This document shows positions 46,896 to 54,050 of a stretch of 64,000 nt of DNA, in pieces. Source of the DNA: Muribaculaceae bacterium Isolate-037 (Harlan) (lineage in GTDB: Bacteria > Bacteroidota > Bacteroidia > Bacteroidales > Muribaculaceae); NCBI GenBank assembly GCA_003762615.1, contig RIAZ01000001.1:310001-374000 (forward strand). Reading direction: 5' to 3'. The number at the start of each line of letters is the position of its first letter. Positions within the stretch are counted from its first letter, which is position 1. The notes under the pieces were generated by a model, which searched no databases, was not told where the DNA came from, and was given only the letters and a program-made list of their open reading frames with translations. The translations under genes were made by a program, and so were the position numbers.

Positions 46896-47657
46896 ATGTA
46901 TATGTCATCAACAACCCTATCTTTGCCGACGAAAGAGCGTGTAATCTCTTTCATCTGGCAACATCTCTTATTGCTTATCTCTCTTAATTTCATGACTCTT
47001 GGAGTCGCATTGTGTATCAAATCTGATCTCGGAAGCAGCGTAATCTCCTCGTTGCCCTTATCCTGCTCGATGGCAGGACAACAAGGTATGGCTCCGGCTC
47101 TGACTGTAGGAGGCTATACCATCATCATGAATTTTATCCTTGTGTTTCTACAGATTCTCGTGCTCCGACGCCGCTTCAATCCGCTTCAGCTATTCCAACT
47201 TGTAATCGGCTTTGTATTCGGCTGGCTCATCGACATGAATATGATGCTTACCTCCGGCATACAATGCGACACACTGCTTGAAAAAGCCATTACCCAATTC
47301 GCAGGATGCGCAGTTATGGGTGCAGGCATTGCATTTGAGGTGAAATGCGGCTCTGTCACTATGCCGGGAGAAGGATTCCCCGTCGCACTCAGCAGAATCA
47401 CCGGAATACCTTTCCCAAAGATGAAGATTGTGGTCGACACATCCCTTGTGATTCTCGCCGTGGCAAGCAGCTTCCTATTCTTCAGCAAATGGGAATGGAA
47501 CATCATAGGACCCGGCACGCTCTTCGCCATGTTCTTTGTCGGCTGGGAAATCAAACTTATCAATCCCCACATTCAATGGTTTGACCGCCTGCTCCACTAC
47601 CGACCCGGATTCCGACGCTACATCGTAGGTCTCGCCCGCTTCATCTACAAAAAGTAA
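46896..47657 (+). CDS. YczE/YitT-like integral membrane protein
   Basis: 253 aa with about five to six transmembrane helices. The start has ISLNFMTLGVALCIKSDLGSS, in which xGxxLxxxxxLG is the YczE/YitT-type pattern, then GYTIIMNFILVFLQIL, FGWLIDMNMM and the acidic/basic helix ends of the family. Its transport substrate is unknown. ATG 46902 (MSSTT) is an alternative start. It stands alone between a terminator and the accessory patch. Confidence 0.7.
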   Translation: MYMSSTTLSLPTKERVISFIWQHLLLLISLNFMTLGVALCIKSDLGSSVISSLPLSCSMAGQQGMAPALTVGGYTIIMNFILVFLQILVLRRRFNPLQLFQLVIGFVFGWLIDMNMMLTSGIQCDTLLEKAITQFAGCAVMGAGIAFEVKCGSVTMPGEGFPVALSRITGIPFPKMKIVVDTSLVILAVASSFLFFSKWEWNIIGPGTLFAMFFVGWEIKLINPHIQWFDRLLHYRPGFRRYIVGLARFIYKK

Positions 47658-47721
47658 ATACAACCTCTACTTTGAAATAGGGTCTTAGACAACTTCAATG
47701 GTTTGAGGATATATCAGAAAT

Positions 47722-47727
47722 AGGAGG
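47722..47727 (+). promoter_or_regulatory. Strong Shine-Dalgarno before the Sel1 gene
   Basis: AGGAGG lies 5 bp before ATG 47733. Most starts in this window have A/T-rich leaders without a clear Shine-Dalgarno, so this stands out and may reflect acquisition from another lineage. Confidence 0.6.
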
Positions 47728-47732
47728 AAAAT

Positions 47733-48914
47733 ATGACAAGGAGCTTGACCGAACAGTTCAACATAATAAAGAAGTTTATAAAGTGCCATGCTGGCGAGGG
47801 CGACCATGTCCAGGCACGTCAAGCGGCAGAAACGATAACACCGGCGGCAGAGCAAGGCGATGGAACGGCTCAATTTCTTCTCGGACGATATTTTTCATGG
47901 GGCTATCATAGCGACTGCGACAACCGGAAAGCGATTTATTGGTATGAGAAAGCCGCGAATGACGGCAATCCCGAAGCGGCTGAACAAATAATGAATATCT
48001 ATCGCAACGATTGTCCCGATGAAACGGATACCGATGAGCGAAAGACATTGATACTGAAATGGCACAAGCGTTGGTTTGACATTTTGGCAGCAAAAGCAGA
48101 TAACGGTTCGGCAAATGCGGCAAAAGCATTGATGAATCTGTATGTTGAAGACTGTTTGGAGGATATAAATCCCCAAGAGGGTGTCAAAACAGCCCGCAAG
48201 TGGTATGACCGTTGGATTGAACTTTTGAGCGCAAAAGCCAGTAAAGGCGATGTTGCAGACAAGATGCTTTTGGCGGATATTCTGCTGTATGGCGACGATG
48301 TGCCTGAGGAACTTTTGGATTGCTTTACAAATGAGGACGACGAGCATGGTTTATTAAAAGCCATACAGCTTTACAAGGAGATTGCAGACGGGGCGAATAA
48401 CGAAGCTCTCAAAGCAGAAGCTTGTTACAAGATGGGGCGTGCATATCATGATTTAGGCGAAGAGAAAAAGGCTCTCGCCTGTTTCAAAAAAGCCGTGAAA
48501 CTGAATTATCACGAAGCGTATGCCAAAGTCGGCGATGCTTATCTTTATGGCAACGGCGTGGAACAAGACGATGTGCAAGCCCGCAAATGGTATCGGAAAG
48601 GGGCGGAGCTGGGTGAAATAACGGCAATGCTTGGATTGGCTGATTGCTACAAGAATGGCATCGGCGGCAAGCAAGATTATGACAAAGCCATGATTGAATA
48701 TCTGCATCTTGCCGAACGCACCGGCAACCGATGGAAACATCAGGCAGTCGGAATCGGAACAGCCTTGTACGAACTCGGCAATATGTATCTCAATGGGCTT
48801 GGCGTTGAAGTTGATTTACGAAAGGCATACGACTACTTCAAACGAGCTGTATCCCATTATAACCGTGCCGCAGAAAACGCTCTAAACAACAAAAAGTTCC
48901 GCGATTTCAAATAA
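47733..48914 (+). CDS. Sel1/TPR-repeat protein
   Basis: 393 aa, helical throughout, no signal peptide. Sel1-type repeats are visible: AQFLLGRYFSWGYH with AIYWYEKAANDGNPEAA (about 50-90), ACYKMGRAYHDLGEEKKALACFKKAVKL (about 230-260), AYAKVGDAYLYGNGVEQDDVQARKWYRKGAELG in parts (about 265-297), AMLGLADCYKNGIGG and ELGNMYLNGLGVEVD near the end. Such repeats mediate protein contacts; no enzyme domain is attached. The stop falls just after an A5 run, and another open frame continues downstream, so the original protein may have been longer. Confidence 0.8.
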   Translation: MTRSLTEQFNIIKKFIKCHAGEGDHVQARQAAETITPAAEQGDGTAQFLLGRYFSWGYHSDCDNRKAIYWYEKAANDGNPEAAEQIMNIYRNDCPDETDTDERKTLILKWHKRWFDILAAKADNGSANAAKALMNLYVEDCLEDINPQEGVKTARKWYDRWIELLSAKASKGDVADKMLLADILLYGDDVPEELLDCFTNEDDEHGLLKAIQLYKEIADGANNEALKAEACYKMGRAYHDLGEEKKALACFKKAVKLNYHEAYAKVGDAYLYGNGVEQDDVQARKWYRKGAELGEITAMLGLADCYKNGIGGKQDYDKAMIEYLHLAERTGNRWKHQAVGIGTALYELGNMYLNGLGVEVDLRKAYDYFKRAVSHYNRAAENALNNKKFRDFK

Positions 48915-49312
48915 CCGACTGAAGCAACAGCGTGACGAGATACTGCAAAGGCTGCGCAACTGCGGATTCAAAAAGAAGATACTGCTTGTATTGCACCGCA
49001 GATTTTCCGAGTTTTATGAAAATTACGGATTTTCGGCATCCATATCTTCCAATCCATTCAAGAATGTAAATATTGAATACTATGAACGCCTTCCTGACAA
49101 TATTCAAAAAGACCAAATATAAGCCGGAGGATTTCAAGCCGGAGGATATTCTTGGCTTCAAGGAATTCATCATGAACGAATACAAGTATGTTGACAAGTA
49201 TGTTGACAAGTATGTTGACAAGTATCCTCACATCTACAAAAATCTTGATAGACGTAGGGTTGACAAGGAGCTGAATGTGGTGGAAAACGAGGTCAACGTA
49301 ACAGAGAAATAA
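48901..49312 (+). pseudogene. Frameshifted remnant downstream of the Sel1 gene
   Basis: After the Sel1 stop, another frame is open without a start codon from at least 48901 to TAA 49122 and looks protein-like (QRDEILQRLRNCGFKKK, RRFSEFYENYGFS). A third frame then continues from about 49110 to TAA 49312 (KYKPEDFKPEDILGFKEF, then KYVD repeats). Both junctions lie near A5 runs, so one ancestral reading frame broken by frameshifts is plausible, perhaps a C-terminal extension of the Sel1 protein. The family is not recognised. The ATG at 49073 could instead start a separate 79-aa protein. Confidence 0.4.
49184..49219 (+). repeat. Three tandem 12-bp units encoding KYVD
   Basis: AAGTATGTTGAC is repeated exactly three times, with a partial fourth. 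Just upstream, a 15-bp unit (AAGCCGGAGGAT plus 3) is repeated twice at 49121-49150. Units are multiples of 3 and keep the frame open. Confidence 0.85.
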
Positions 49313-49340
49313 ACTTTTTCATGTAAAATCACGTTGATAT

Positions 49341-49371
49341 TTTGTAGAGTACGGAAATTTCTGTATCTTTG
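49341..49371 (+). promoter_or_regulatory. Promoter upstream of the NYN gene
   Basis: -33 TTTG (49341-49344) and -7 TATCTTTG (49364-49371) have a 19-bp spacer. Transcription would start near 49378. Confidence 0.7.
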
Positions 49372-49388
49372 CATCAGAAAAAGCAACG

Positions 49389-49435
49389 CCCTACTTTCTT
49401 GTAGGGAACAGGCCGCTTACGAGCGGCTTTTTTTA
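49389..49435 (+). terminator. Two-hairpin attenuator or small-RNA terminator before the NYN gene
   Basis: Hairpin 1 is CCCTAC-TTTCTT-GTAGGG (49389-49406, counted to the closing arm). Hairpin 2 is GCCGCT-TACG-AGCGGC (49412-49427), followed by seven T. This is a textbook intrinsic terminator placed between promoter and ATG 49445, so the promoter either makes a ~55-nt RNA or is attenuated. Confidence 0.75.
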
Positions 49436-49444
49436 TTTAACAAC

Positions 49445-50101
49445 ATGGAACAGACCAAACGAGTGACATTCTACATAGATGGCTTCAATTTCTATTTCGG
49501 TCTCAAGCGCACTAAACGTATTGATCCGGCATGGAAGCGGTTCTATTGGATTGATATGGTGAAGCTGTGCGAGAGTTTTCTTGGCACCGGGCAGGTGCTT
49601 GAAAAAGTCATTTATTTCACGGCATCCCCTCTCAGTCCTCAGAAAAATAGCCGTCAAAGTGCTTTTCTTAATGCCAATAAACTGATAAACGGAAACAGGT
49701 TTGAAGTTGTCCGGGACAAGTATCTTGAAAAGCATATTATCTGCCCATACTGCAAAGGAGATATTTAACGCCCCGAAGAAAAGAAAACGGATGTCAACAT
49801 TTCAATCCGAATGATTGAGGATTGTGTTTTGGGAGCGACTGACATTGTTTCCCTCGTCAGCGCAGACAGTGACCTTGTTCCGCCTCTTGAACTGATATAA
49901 CGAAGATTCCCACAAATAAGCATAAAGGTTTATTTCCCACCGTCCAATTTCAGCAATGATCTCAAGGACAATGTGATTCACCATCGTAGTAAGCCTGTAC
50001 TGATGTTGAAAAATATGCGGCGTTTCCAATCTGCGATAATGCCTGACATTGTGTCAAAGGATGGGAAAAGTTATTCCGTTCCCGACAAATGGAAACTATG
50101 A
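49445..50101 (+). pseudogene. NYN-domain (PIN-like nuclease) gene interrupted by two in-frame TAA codons
   Basis: From ATG 49445 the product starts MEQTKRVTFYIDGFNFYFGL, the NYN start with metal-binding Asp and the FNFY motif. TAA at 49766-49768 follows YCKGDI, but the same frame continues with family-like RPEEKKTDVNISIRMIED and SLVSADSDLVPPLELI, meets a second TAA at 49898-49900, then continues RRFPQISIKVYFPPS to TGA 50101. Without the two stops it would be a full-length 218-codon NYN nuclease. The essential TDVN and SADSDL motifs lie after the first stop, so the truncated 107-aa product is probably inactive. Confidence 0.8.
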
Positions 50102-50394
50102 GGATGATTTAGAATGAAATTAGATTCACTTTCGGAATTAGAAATTCTACAAGGTAGCCATAATCAATTGAACAGAACAATCAAACAAGCTGCTCTGTTT
50201 CATCGTAAACACCTGCATTTCTGCATTTTGTAGAACCAAAATGTAGTTGAACTCTCAATCTTAGAAGCGATACAACGTTTTGCAATTGGCTGATATTTTG
50301 GCATCTGCCTGACACTCATCTCAAAAATAAATATTAACTTTGCAAGCGGATAGGCGAAAGTCTATCCACAATATTTTGGAAAATAAGAAGGAAT
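50102..50394 (+). other. Intergenic stretch with a -7 promoter box
   Basis: No gene is seen. A -7 box TAACTTTG (50335-50342) lies 53 bp before ATG 50395, with no clear -33 element at the normal spacing. A small inverted repeat CATTTTG/CAAAATG occurs at 50224-50243. Confidence 0.45.
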
Positions 50395-50664
50395 ATGGAA
50401 ATAAAATTCTGTCAGAGTTGCGGTATGCCGCTGACTGACGACAACAAAGGCACAAATGTCGATGGCTCTCTGAGCGAGGATTACTGCATGTATTGCTACA
50501 AGGACGGGAAGTTCTTGCAGGATATCACTATGGAACAGATGATTGACCACTGTGCCCAATTCACGGATGAAATTAACAAGCAGTCGGGGCAGAATCTGAC
50601 CATAGAACAGGCTAAAGAGATGATGCGGCAGTTCTTCCCGCATCTGAAGCGTTGGAGACAGTAA
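50395..50664 (+). CDS. Putative zinc-ribbon protein
   Basis: 89 aa. Four cysteines in two knuckles, FCQSCGMPL (about 6-14) and DYCMYCYKDG (about 29-38), fit the small zinc-ribbon family found widely in Bacteroidetes and Firmicutes. The C-terminal half is helical (TMEQMIDHCAQF, IEQAKEMMRQFFP). The function is not known. It starts a run of small same-strand genes with TfoX-like and YciI-like proteins. Confidence 0.8.
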   Translation: MEIKFCQSCGMPLTDDNKGTNVDGSLSEDYCMYCYKDGKFLQDITMEQMIDHCAQFTDEINKQSGQNLTIEQAKEMMRQFFPHLKRWRQ

Positions 50665-50676
50665 TCAAGTATAATA

Positions 50677-50994
50677 ATGGCCTGCTCAACCGAGTATATT
50701 GATTACATTTGTCGCCTTCTTTCCCCACTTGGTGAGGTCAGGAGTCGCAAGATGATGGGCGATTATGTAATCTATGTAAATGAAAAGTGTGTGATTACAG
50801 CTTGCGATAATATGGCTTTTGTCAAGAAACTGCCATGTGTCGAAGCATTGATGAAAGATGCCGAGACTGGCATGCCTTATCCGGGAGCAAAGGAAGCGTA
50901 CATACTTGATATATCCAACCAATCGCTCGCATTGAAAGTCATATCTATTTTGTGGGATAATCTGCCGTTCCCAAAGAGCAAAACAAAAAAATAA
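50677..50994 (+). CDS. TfoX/Sxy N-terminal domain protein
   Basis: 105 aa. CRLLSPLGEVRSRKMMGDYVIYVNEK matches in parts the TfoX N-terminal domain (RxMFGxYxxY-like RKMMGDYVIY). The longer TfoX of gamma-proteobacteria regulates competence, but stand-alone small versions have no settled role. It lies 12 bp after the zinc-ribbon gene and 8 bp before the YciI gene, so is probably co-transcribed. Confidence 0.8.
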   Translation: MACSTEYIDYICRLLSPLGEVRSRKMMGDYVIYVNEKCVITACDNMAFVKKLPCVEALMKDAETGMPYPGAKEAYILDISNQSLALKVISILWDNLPFPKSKTKK

Positions 50995-51002
50995 TCAGTA
51001 TT

Positions 51003-51290
51003 ATGTTTATAGCAATTCTTACTTACAAGAAACCTCTTAGCGAGGTTGACAAACACCTTCAGGCACACCGAGAGTATCTGGCAGAGAATTATGCCGCAGG
51101 ACGTTTCATTGCGTCCGGACCTCAGACGCCGCGCGTCGGTGGCGTGATTGTGATGAAAGCCGCCAATCGTGAAGATGTCGATGTTTTGATTGCTCAAGAT
51201 CCATTCCACATCAACGGAATTGCCGATTATCAGGTCGTGGAGTTTACGCCGACAATGTTCTGTGACGATAGTCTGAAATCATTGCTATGA
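51003..51290 (+). CDS. YciI-like (YCII domain) protein
   Basis: 95 aa, a single ferredoxin-like YCII domain: FIAILTYKKPLSEVDKHLQAH in part with the conserved His, FIASGPQTPRVGGVIVMKA, and DPFHINGIADYQVVEF with the second conserved His/Asp. Some relatives are small dehalogenase- or hydrolase-like enzymes; the role here is unknown. Its stop overlaps the GNAT remnant start by 4 bp. Confidence 0.85.
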   Translation: MFIAILTYKKPLSEVDKHLQAHREYLAENYAAGRFIASGPQTPRVGGVIVMKAANREDVDVLIAQDPFHINGIADYQVVEFTPTMFCDDSLKSLL

Positions 51291-51574
51291 TTGAGACTGA
51301 AAGACTTGTGCTGCGACATTGGCGAGTAAAAGATGCTTCGGCTCTCTATAAATATGCTTCGGACAATCGGGTAAGTGAATTGGCATTGTGGCCGACACAT
51401 ACTTCAGTCAAGATGAGCCATGAGGTGATTGAAAAAGTATTTATGCCCAATCCATATTGCCTTGCAATCGTCCTGAGAATGATGTCAGCTTTGGCTGTTC
51501 AGTCCGCGTGGCTCTGCAAGCTGACGGAACAGTCCAATCGGAGTGTATCGGCTTGTTCTCAGGGTTACTGCTGA
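51287..51574 (+). pseudogene. Truncated GNAT acetyltransferase
   Basis: The first ~63 residues (IETERLVLRHWRVKDASALY and onward to PNPYCLAIVL) are a good RimJ/RimL-type GNAT N-terminus. After about 51475 the frame loses family similarity (serine- and cysteine-rich end) and stops at 51574. The acetyl-CoA-binding Q/RxxGxG/A motif is absent. The adjacent frame (NDVSFGC) briefly looks coding, so a frameshift plus deletion is likely. The start overlaps the YciI stop by 4 bp. Confidence 0.65.
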
Positions 51575-51833
51575 AATAGTCCTTCGGGGTGCGGTGGTAA
51601 CCGCAACTCTGCTCCCGGTCGCATCTGCCGACATTATCGGGAAATGTTATCTCACCCTCGATGTCGATATACCAAGAGAAGCATCGTTTGCGGTGGCAGG
51701 ACGGGCAAGTGTGGCGCGTGGCAACCCCTTTATACGGTTGCAGAATAAATGTAAGAATCGGCAGATATATCTTCCAATCCTAACATAAATATAATTTTTG
51801 GTGCCGGGGATTTTTTGCACATAAATTTGCGCT
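51575..51833. other. Intergenic remnant without a recognised gene
   Basis: A frame is open from ATG 51543 to TAA near 51788 (81 aa), but the product has no recognisable family and it overlaps the broken GNAT end. Probably decayed sequence. It is followed by the terminator of the minus-strand xylan cluster. Confidence 0.4.
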
Positions 51834-51872
51834 AAAAAAGAGACAGTCGCCGCTTTCACGGAAACCGTCTCT
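51834..51872 (-). terminator. Intrinsic terminator of the xylan cluster
   Basis: On the minus strand AGAGACGGT pairs with ACTGTCTCT (one G-U pair), with an inner TTTC/GAAA stem, followed by TTTTTT. It lies 40 bp after the GH43 stop. Confidence 0.85.
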
Positions 51873-51911
51873 AATGTATAGGGATATTTATGATTCTGTT
51901 GAATTGGATTA

Positions 51912-52898
51912 TCAGCAATTGCCGCCGCCGTCTATCGGAAGGATCTTGCCGTCGGCATCATAGTGGAGCTCACATACCTTCAGACTGCGAAGCCATGACT
52001 TACCTCCTGACGGCACACTGTCATGGTGGAACAGGTACCATTTACCCTCGTATTCGATGATGCTGTGGTGAGTGGTCCAGCCTACTACCGGAGTGAGTAT
52101 CTCTCCCTGATATACGAATGGTCCGTAAGGATTGTCGCCTACGGCATAGCAGAGAAGATGGCTGTCGCCCGTAGAGTATGAGAAATAATACTTCCCATTA
52201 TATTTATGCACCCATGATGCCTCAAAGAATCTGTGGGGATCATTAGCCTTCAACGGATTGCCCTCCTCATCTACCACCTGTATCGGACGCGGCTCCTCCG
52301 CATACTGAAGCATATCCTTGCTCAGACGCACGCAACGGCTCGGCAACGAAGGCGCATCCCCCTCCGGAAGCTCCGGAAACTCGAGTGCCTTGTTATCCTT
52401 ATATCTCTGAAGCTGTCCGCCCCAAAGACCACCGAAATAGAGATAATAATCCTCCCCATCCTTAAGCACGCATATATCAATAGAGTAGCTTCCTCTGATT
52501 GGATCCGGCTGCGCCACAAACGGACCCTCCGGACGGTCAGCCACAGCCACACCTATACGGAATATGTCGTTCTTATCCTTCAGCGGGAAATAGAGATAGT
52601 ACTTACCATCCTTCTCAACGCAATCGCAATCCCATAGCTGGCGGCCTGCCCACGGTATATCGGCTATATCAAGAGCCTTGCCATGATCTGTCACTTTCCC
52701 TGTCATCGGGTCACCATCAATTGAGAGCACGTGCATATCCTTCATCACGTACTGGTCGCCGTTGTCATTCTCCACGTTCGCACACTCCCAATCGTGCGAC
52801 GGATATATATAGATCTTACCGTCAAATACGTGCACACTCGGATCTGCCATATAATCCTCCGGGAAGAGATATCTTTTTTCTGGATTCTGTAGTTTCAT
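51912..52898 (-). CDS. Glycoside hydrolase family 43, cytoplasmic-type beta-xylosidase/arabinofuranosidase
   Basis: 328 aa, no signal peptide, so probably cytoplasmic and acting on imported oligosaccharides. The five-bladed GH43 fold is suggested by MADPSVHVFDGKIYIYPSHD (catalytic base Asp in ADPSV), a middle YSIDICVLKDGEDYYLYFGG (pKa-modulating Asp) and HRFFEASWVHKYNGKYYFSYS with the acid Glu (FFEAS). It is the last gene of the cluster, 20 bp after the GH10 gene. Exact linkage (xylose or arabinose) cannot be read from sequence. Confidence 0.9.
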   Translation of the reverse strand: MKLQNPEKRYLFPEDYMADPSVHVFDGKIYIYPSHDWECANVENDNGDQYVMKDMHVLSIDGDPMTGKVTDHGKALDIADIPWAGRQLWDCDCVEKDGKYYLYFPLKDKNDIFRIGVAVADRPEGPFVAQPDPIRGSYSIDICVLKDGEDYYLYFGGLWGGQLQRYKDNKALEFPELPEGDAPSLPSRCVRLSKDMLQYAEEPRPIQVVDEEGNPLKANDPHRFFEASWVHKYNGKYYFSYSTGDSHLLCYAVGDNPYGPFVYQGEILTPVVGWTTHHSIIEYEGKWYLFHHDSVPSGGKSWLRSLKVCELHYDADGKILPIDGGGNC

Positions 52899-52918
52899 AT
52901 CAACAGTTGTTAAAATTA

Positions 52919-54040
52919 TCAGATTGATGAAGATTCACCATTTATCATGTTCTGCATGAACGGTTTCAGATTATACTCGCGGTCAAACGGAAGAGGATAA
53001 TCCGTGCGTCCGTGCATCGGGAAATCATTCTTCCACGACATACCATCCTGCGTGCCCCAGAACGTGATGCGGGTTATAACATCGGAATGCTTCCTGTAGA
53101 GATTCATCACGCTGTCCATACGTGCATTCCAATGTGCCGACACCTCCGCCGGAAGTCCGTCGGGATAAGGATTCCGCATCGCGTTAAACGCAACGCTATC
53201 TGAAATATTCGCGCCCATCTGCACCGTAGGGAGTGCCGACATATCCAATTCCGTCATCATGACATTTACACCTGTATTGGCAAACTCCACGATCGACTTC
53301 TCATAATCCTCCATATTGGGATAATCCATACCGATATGGCTCTGCATACCTATGCCATCGATACGCAATCCGCGAGCCTTCAAATCCTTTATCAGTTTAA
53401 CGTAGGCATCACGTTTTCCCGGAACCGACATAGAAAAATCATTCAGATAAAGTTCGGCATCAGGATCCGCCTCATGAGCATATTGGAATGCCAGCGGGAT
53501 AAACTCCTCTCCTATTATCTCATAGAACGGCGACTTACGATATGAACCATCGTCAAGTATAGCCTCATTGACCACGTCCCAACCATGAATCTTACCCTTA
53601 TAGCGGGTCATGACCGTGGTGATATGGTCTTTCATGCGCTGTTTAAGCACGTCGGCACTCACATTATTACCCAGACTGTCTTTCGCAAACCAGGGGGCAA
53701 GCTGGGAATGCCAGAGGAGAGTATGTCCGATTATCTCCATTCCTCGGTCGGTGCCATATTTCACAAAAGCATCGGCATCATCCCAGAAATAAACGTTCTC
53801 CTCCGGATGAATCTTCTCACACTTCATGCAATTTTCCGCTACAATGGAATTATAATGCAGCGTCACGATGGAATCAGCCTTCGGATCAGCACCATTCACA
53901 TGCGATACCGGAATTGCCGCACCTATCGTGAAATCATTCTTGAAATAATCTTTCATCGTCGCCACTGGGGTCTCTTTTTTTGCCTGGCATGATGAAAGTG
54001 CTAAGGCTATAACTGCCGGGATTAAATAAGTAGTTCGCAT
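52919..54040 (-). CDS. GH10 endo-1,4-beta-xylanase, lipoprotein
   Basis: About 373 aa from ATG 54040 (MRTTYLIPAV), with a lipoprotein signal ending SSC (Cys about 18); the frame also has ATGs at 54046 and 54061, the last overlapping the MFS gene by 11 bp. GH10 motifs: HTLLWHSQLAPWF, GWDVVNEAILDD with the acid/base Glu at about 159, and VMMTELDMSA with the nucleophile Glu at about 264. It would cut the xylan backbone at the cell surface or in the periplasm. It lies between the symporter and the GH43 gene. Confidence 0.92.
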   Translation of the reverse strand: MRTTYLIPAVIALALSSCQAKKETPVATMKDYFKNDFTIGAAIPVSHVNGADPKADSIVTLHYNSIVAENCMKCEKIHPEENVYFWDDADAFVKYGTDRGMEIIGHTLLWHSQLAPWFAKDSLGNNVSADVLKQRMKDHITTVMTRYKGKIHGWDVVNEAILDDGSYRKSPFYEIIGEEFIPLAFQYAHEADPDAELYLNDFSMSVPGKRDAYVKLIKDLKARGLRIDGIGMQSHIGMDYPNMEDYEKSIVEFANTGVNVMMTELDMSALPTVQMGANISDSVAFNAMRNPYPDGLPAEVSAHWNARMDSVMNLYRKHSDVITRITFWGTQDGMSWKNDFPMHGRTDYPLPFDREYNLKPFMQNMINGESSSI

Positions 54041-54050
54041 AATCATAAAA

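Noticed and set aside
49184..49219. Tandem 12-bp repeats as a CRISPR or iteron array
   Set aside because: Units are contiguous, have no spacers and lie in frame within an open frame; no cas or rep gene is near.
49445..50101. TAA recoded as a sense codon
   Set aside because: All other genes in the window use TAA as a normal stop, and no phage-like genes or suppressor tRNA were seen, so nonsense mutation is simpler.
50224..50243. Inverted repeat as an attachment or insertion-sequence end
   Set aside because: Only 7 bp per arm, no direct-repeat flank and no transposase or integrase nearby.
51822..51829. TAAATTTG on the plus strand as a promoter
   Set aside because: It points into the minus-strand terminator and no plus-strand gene follows.
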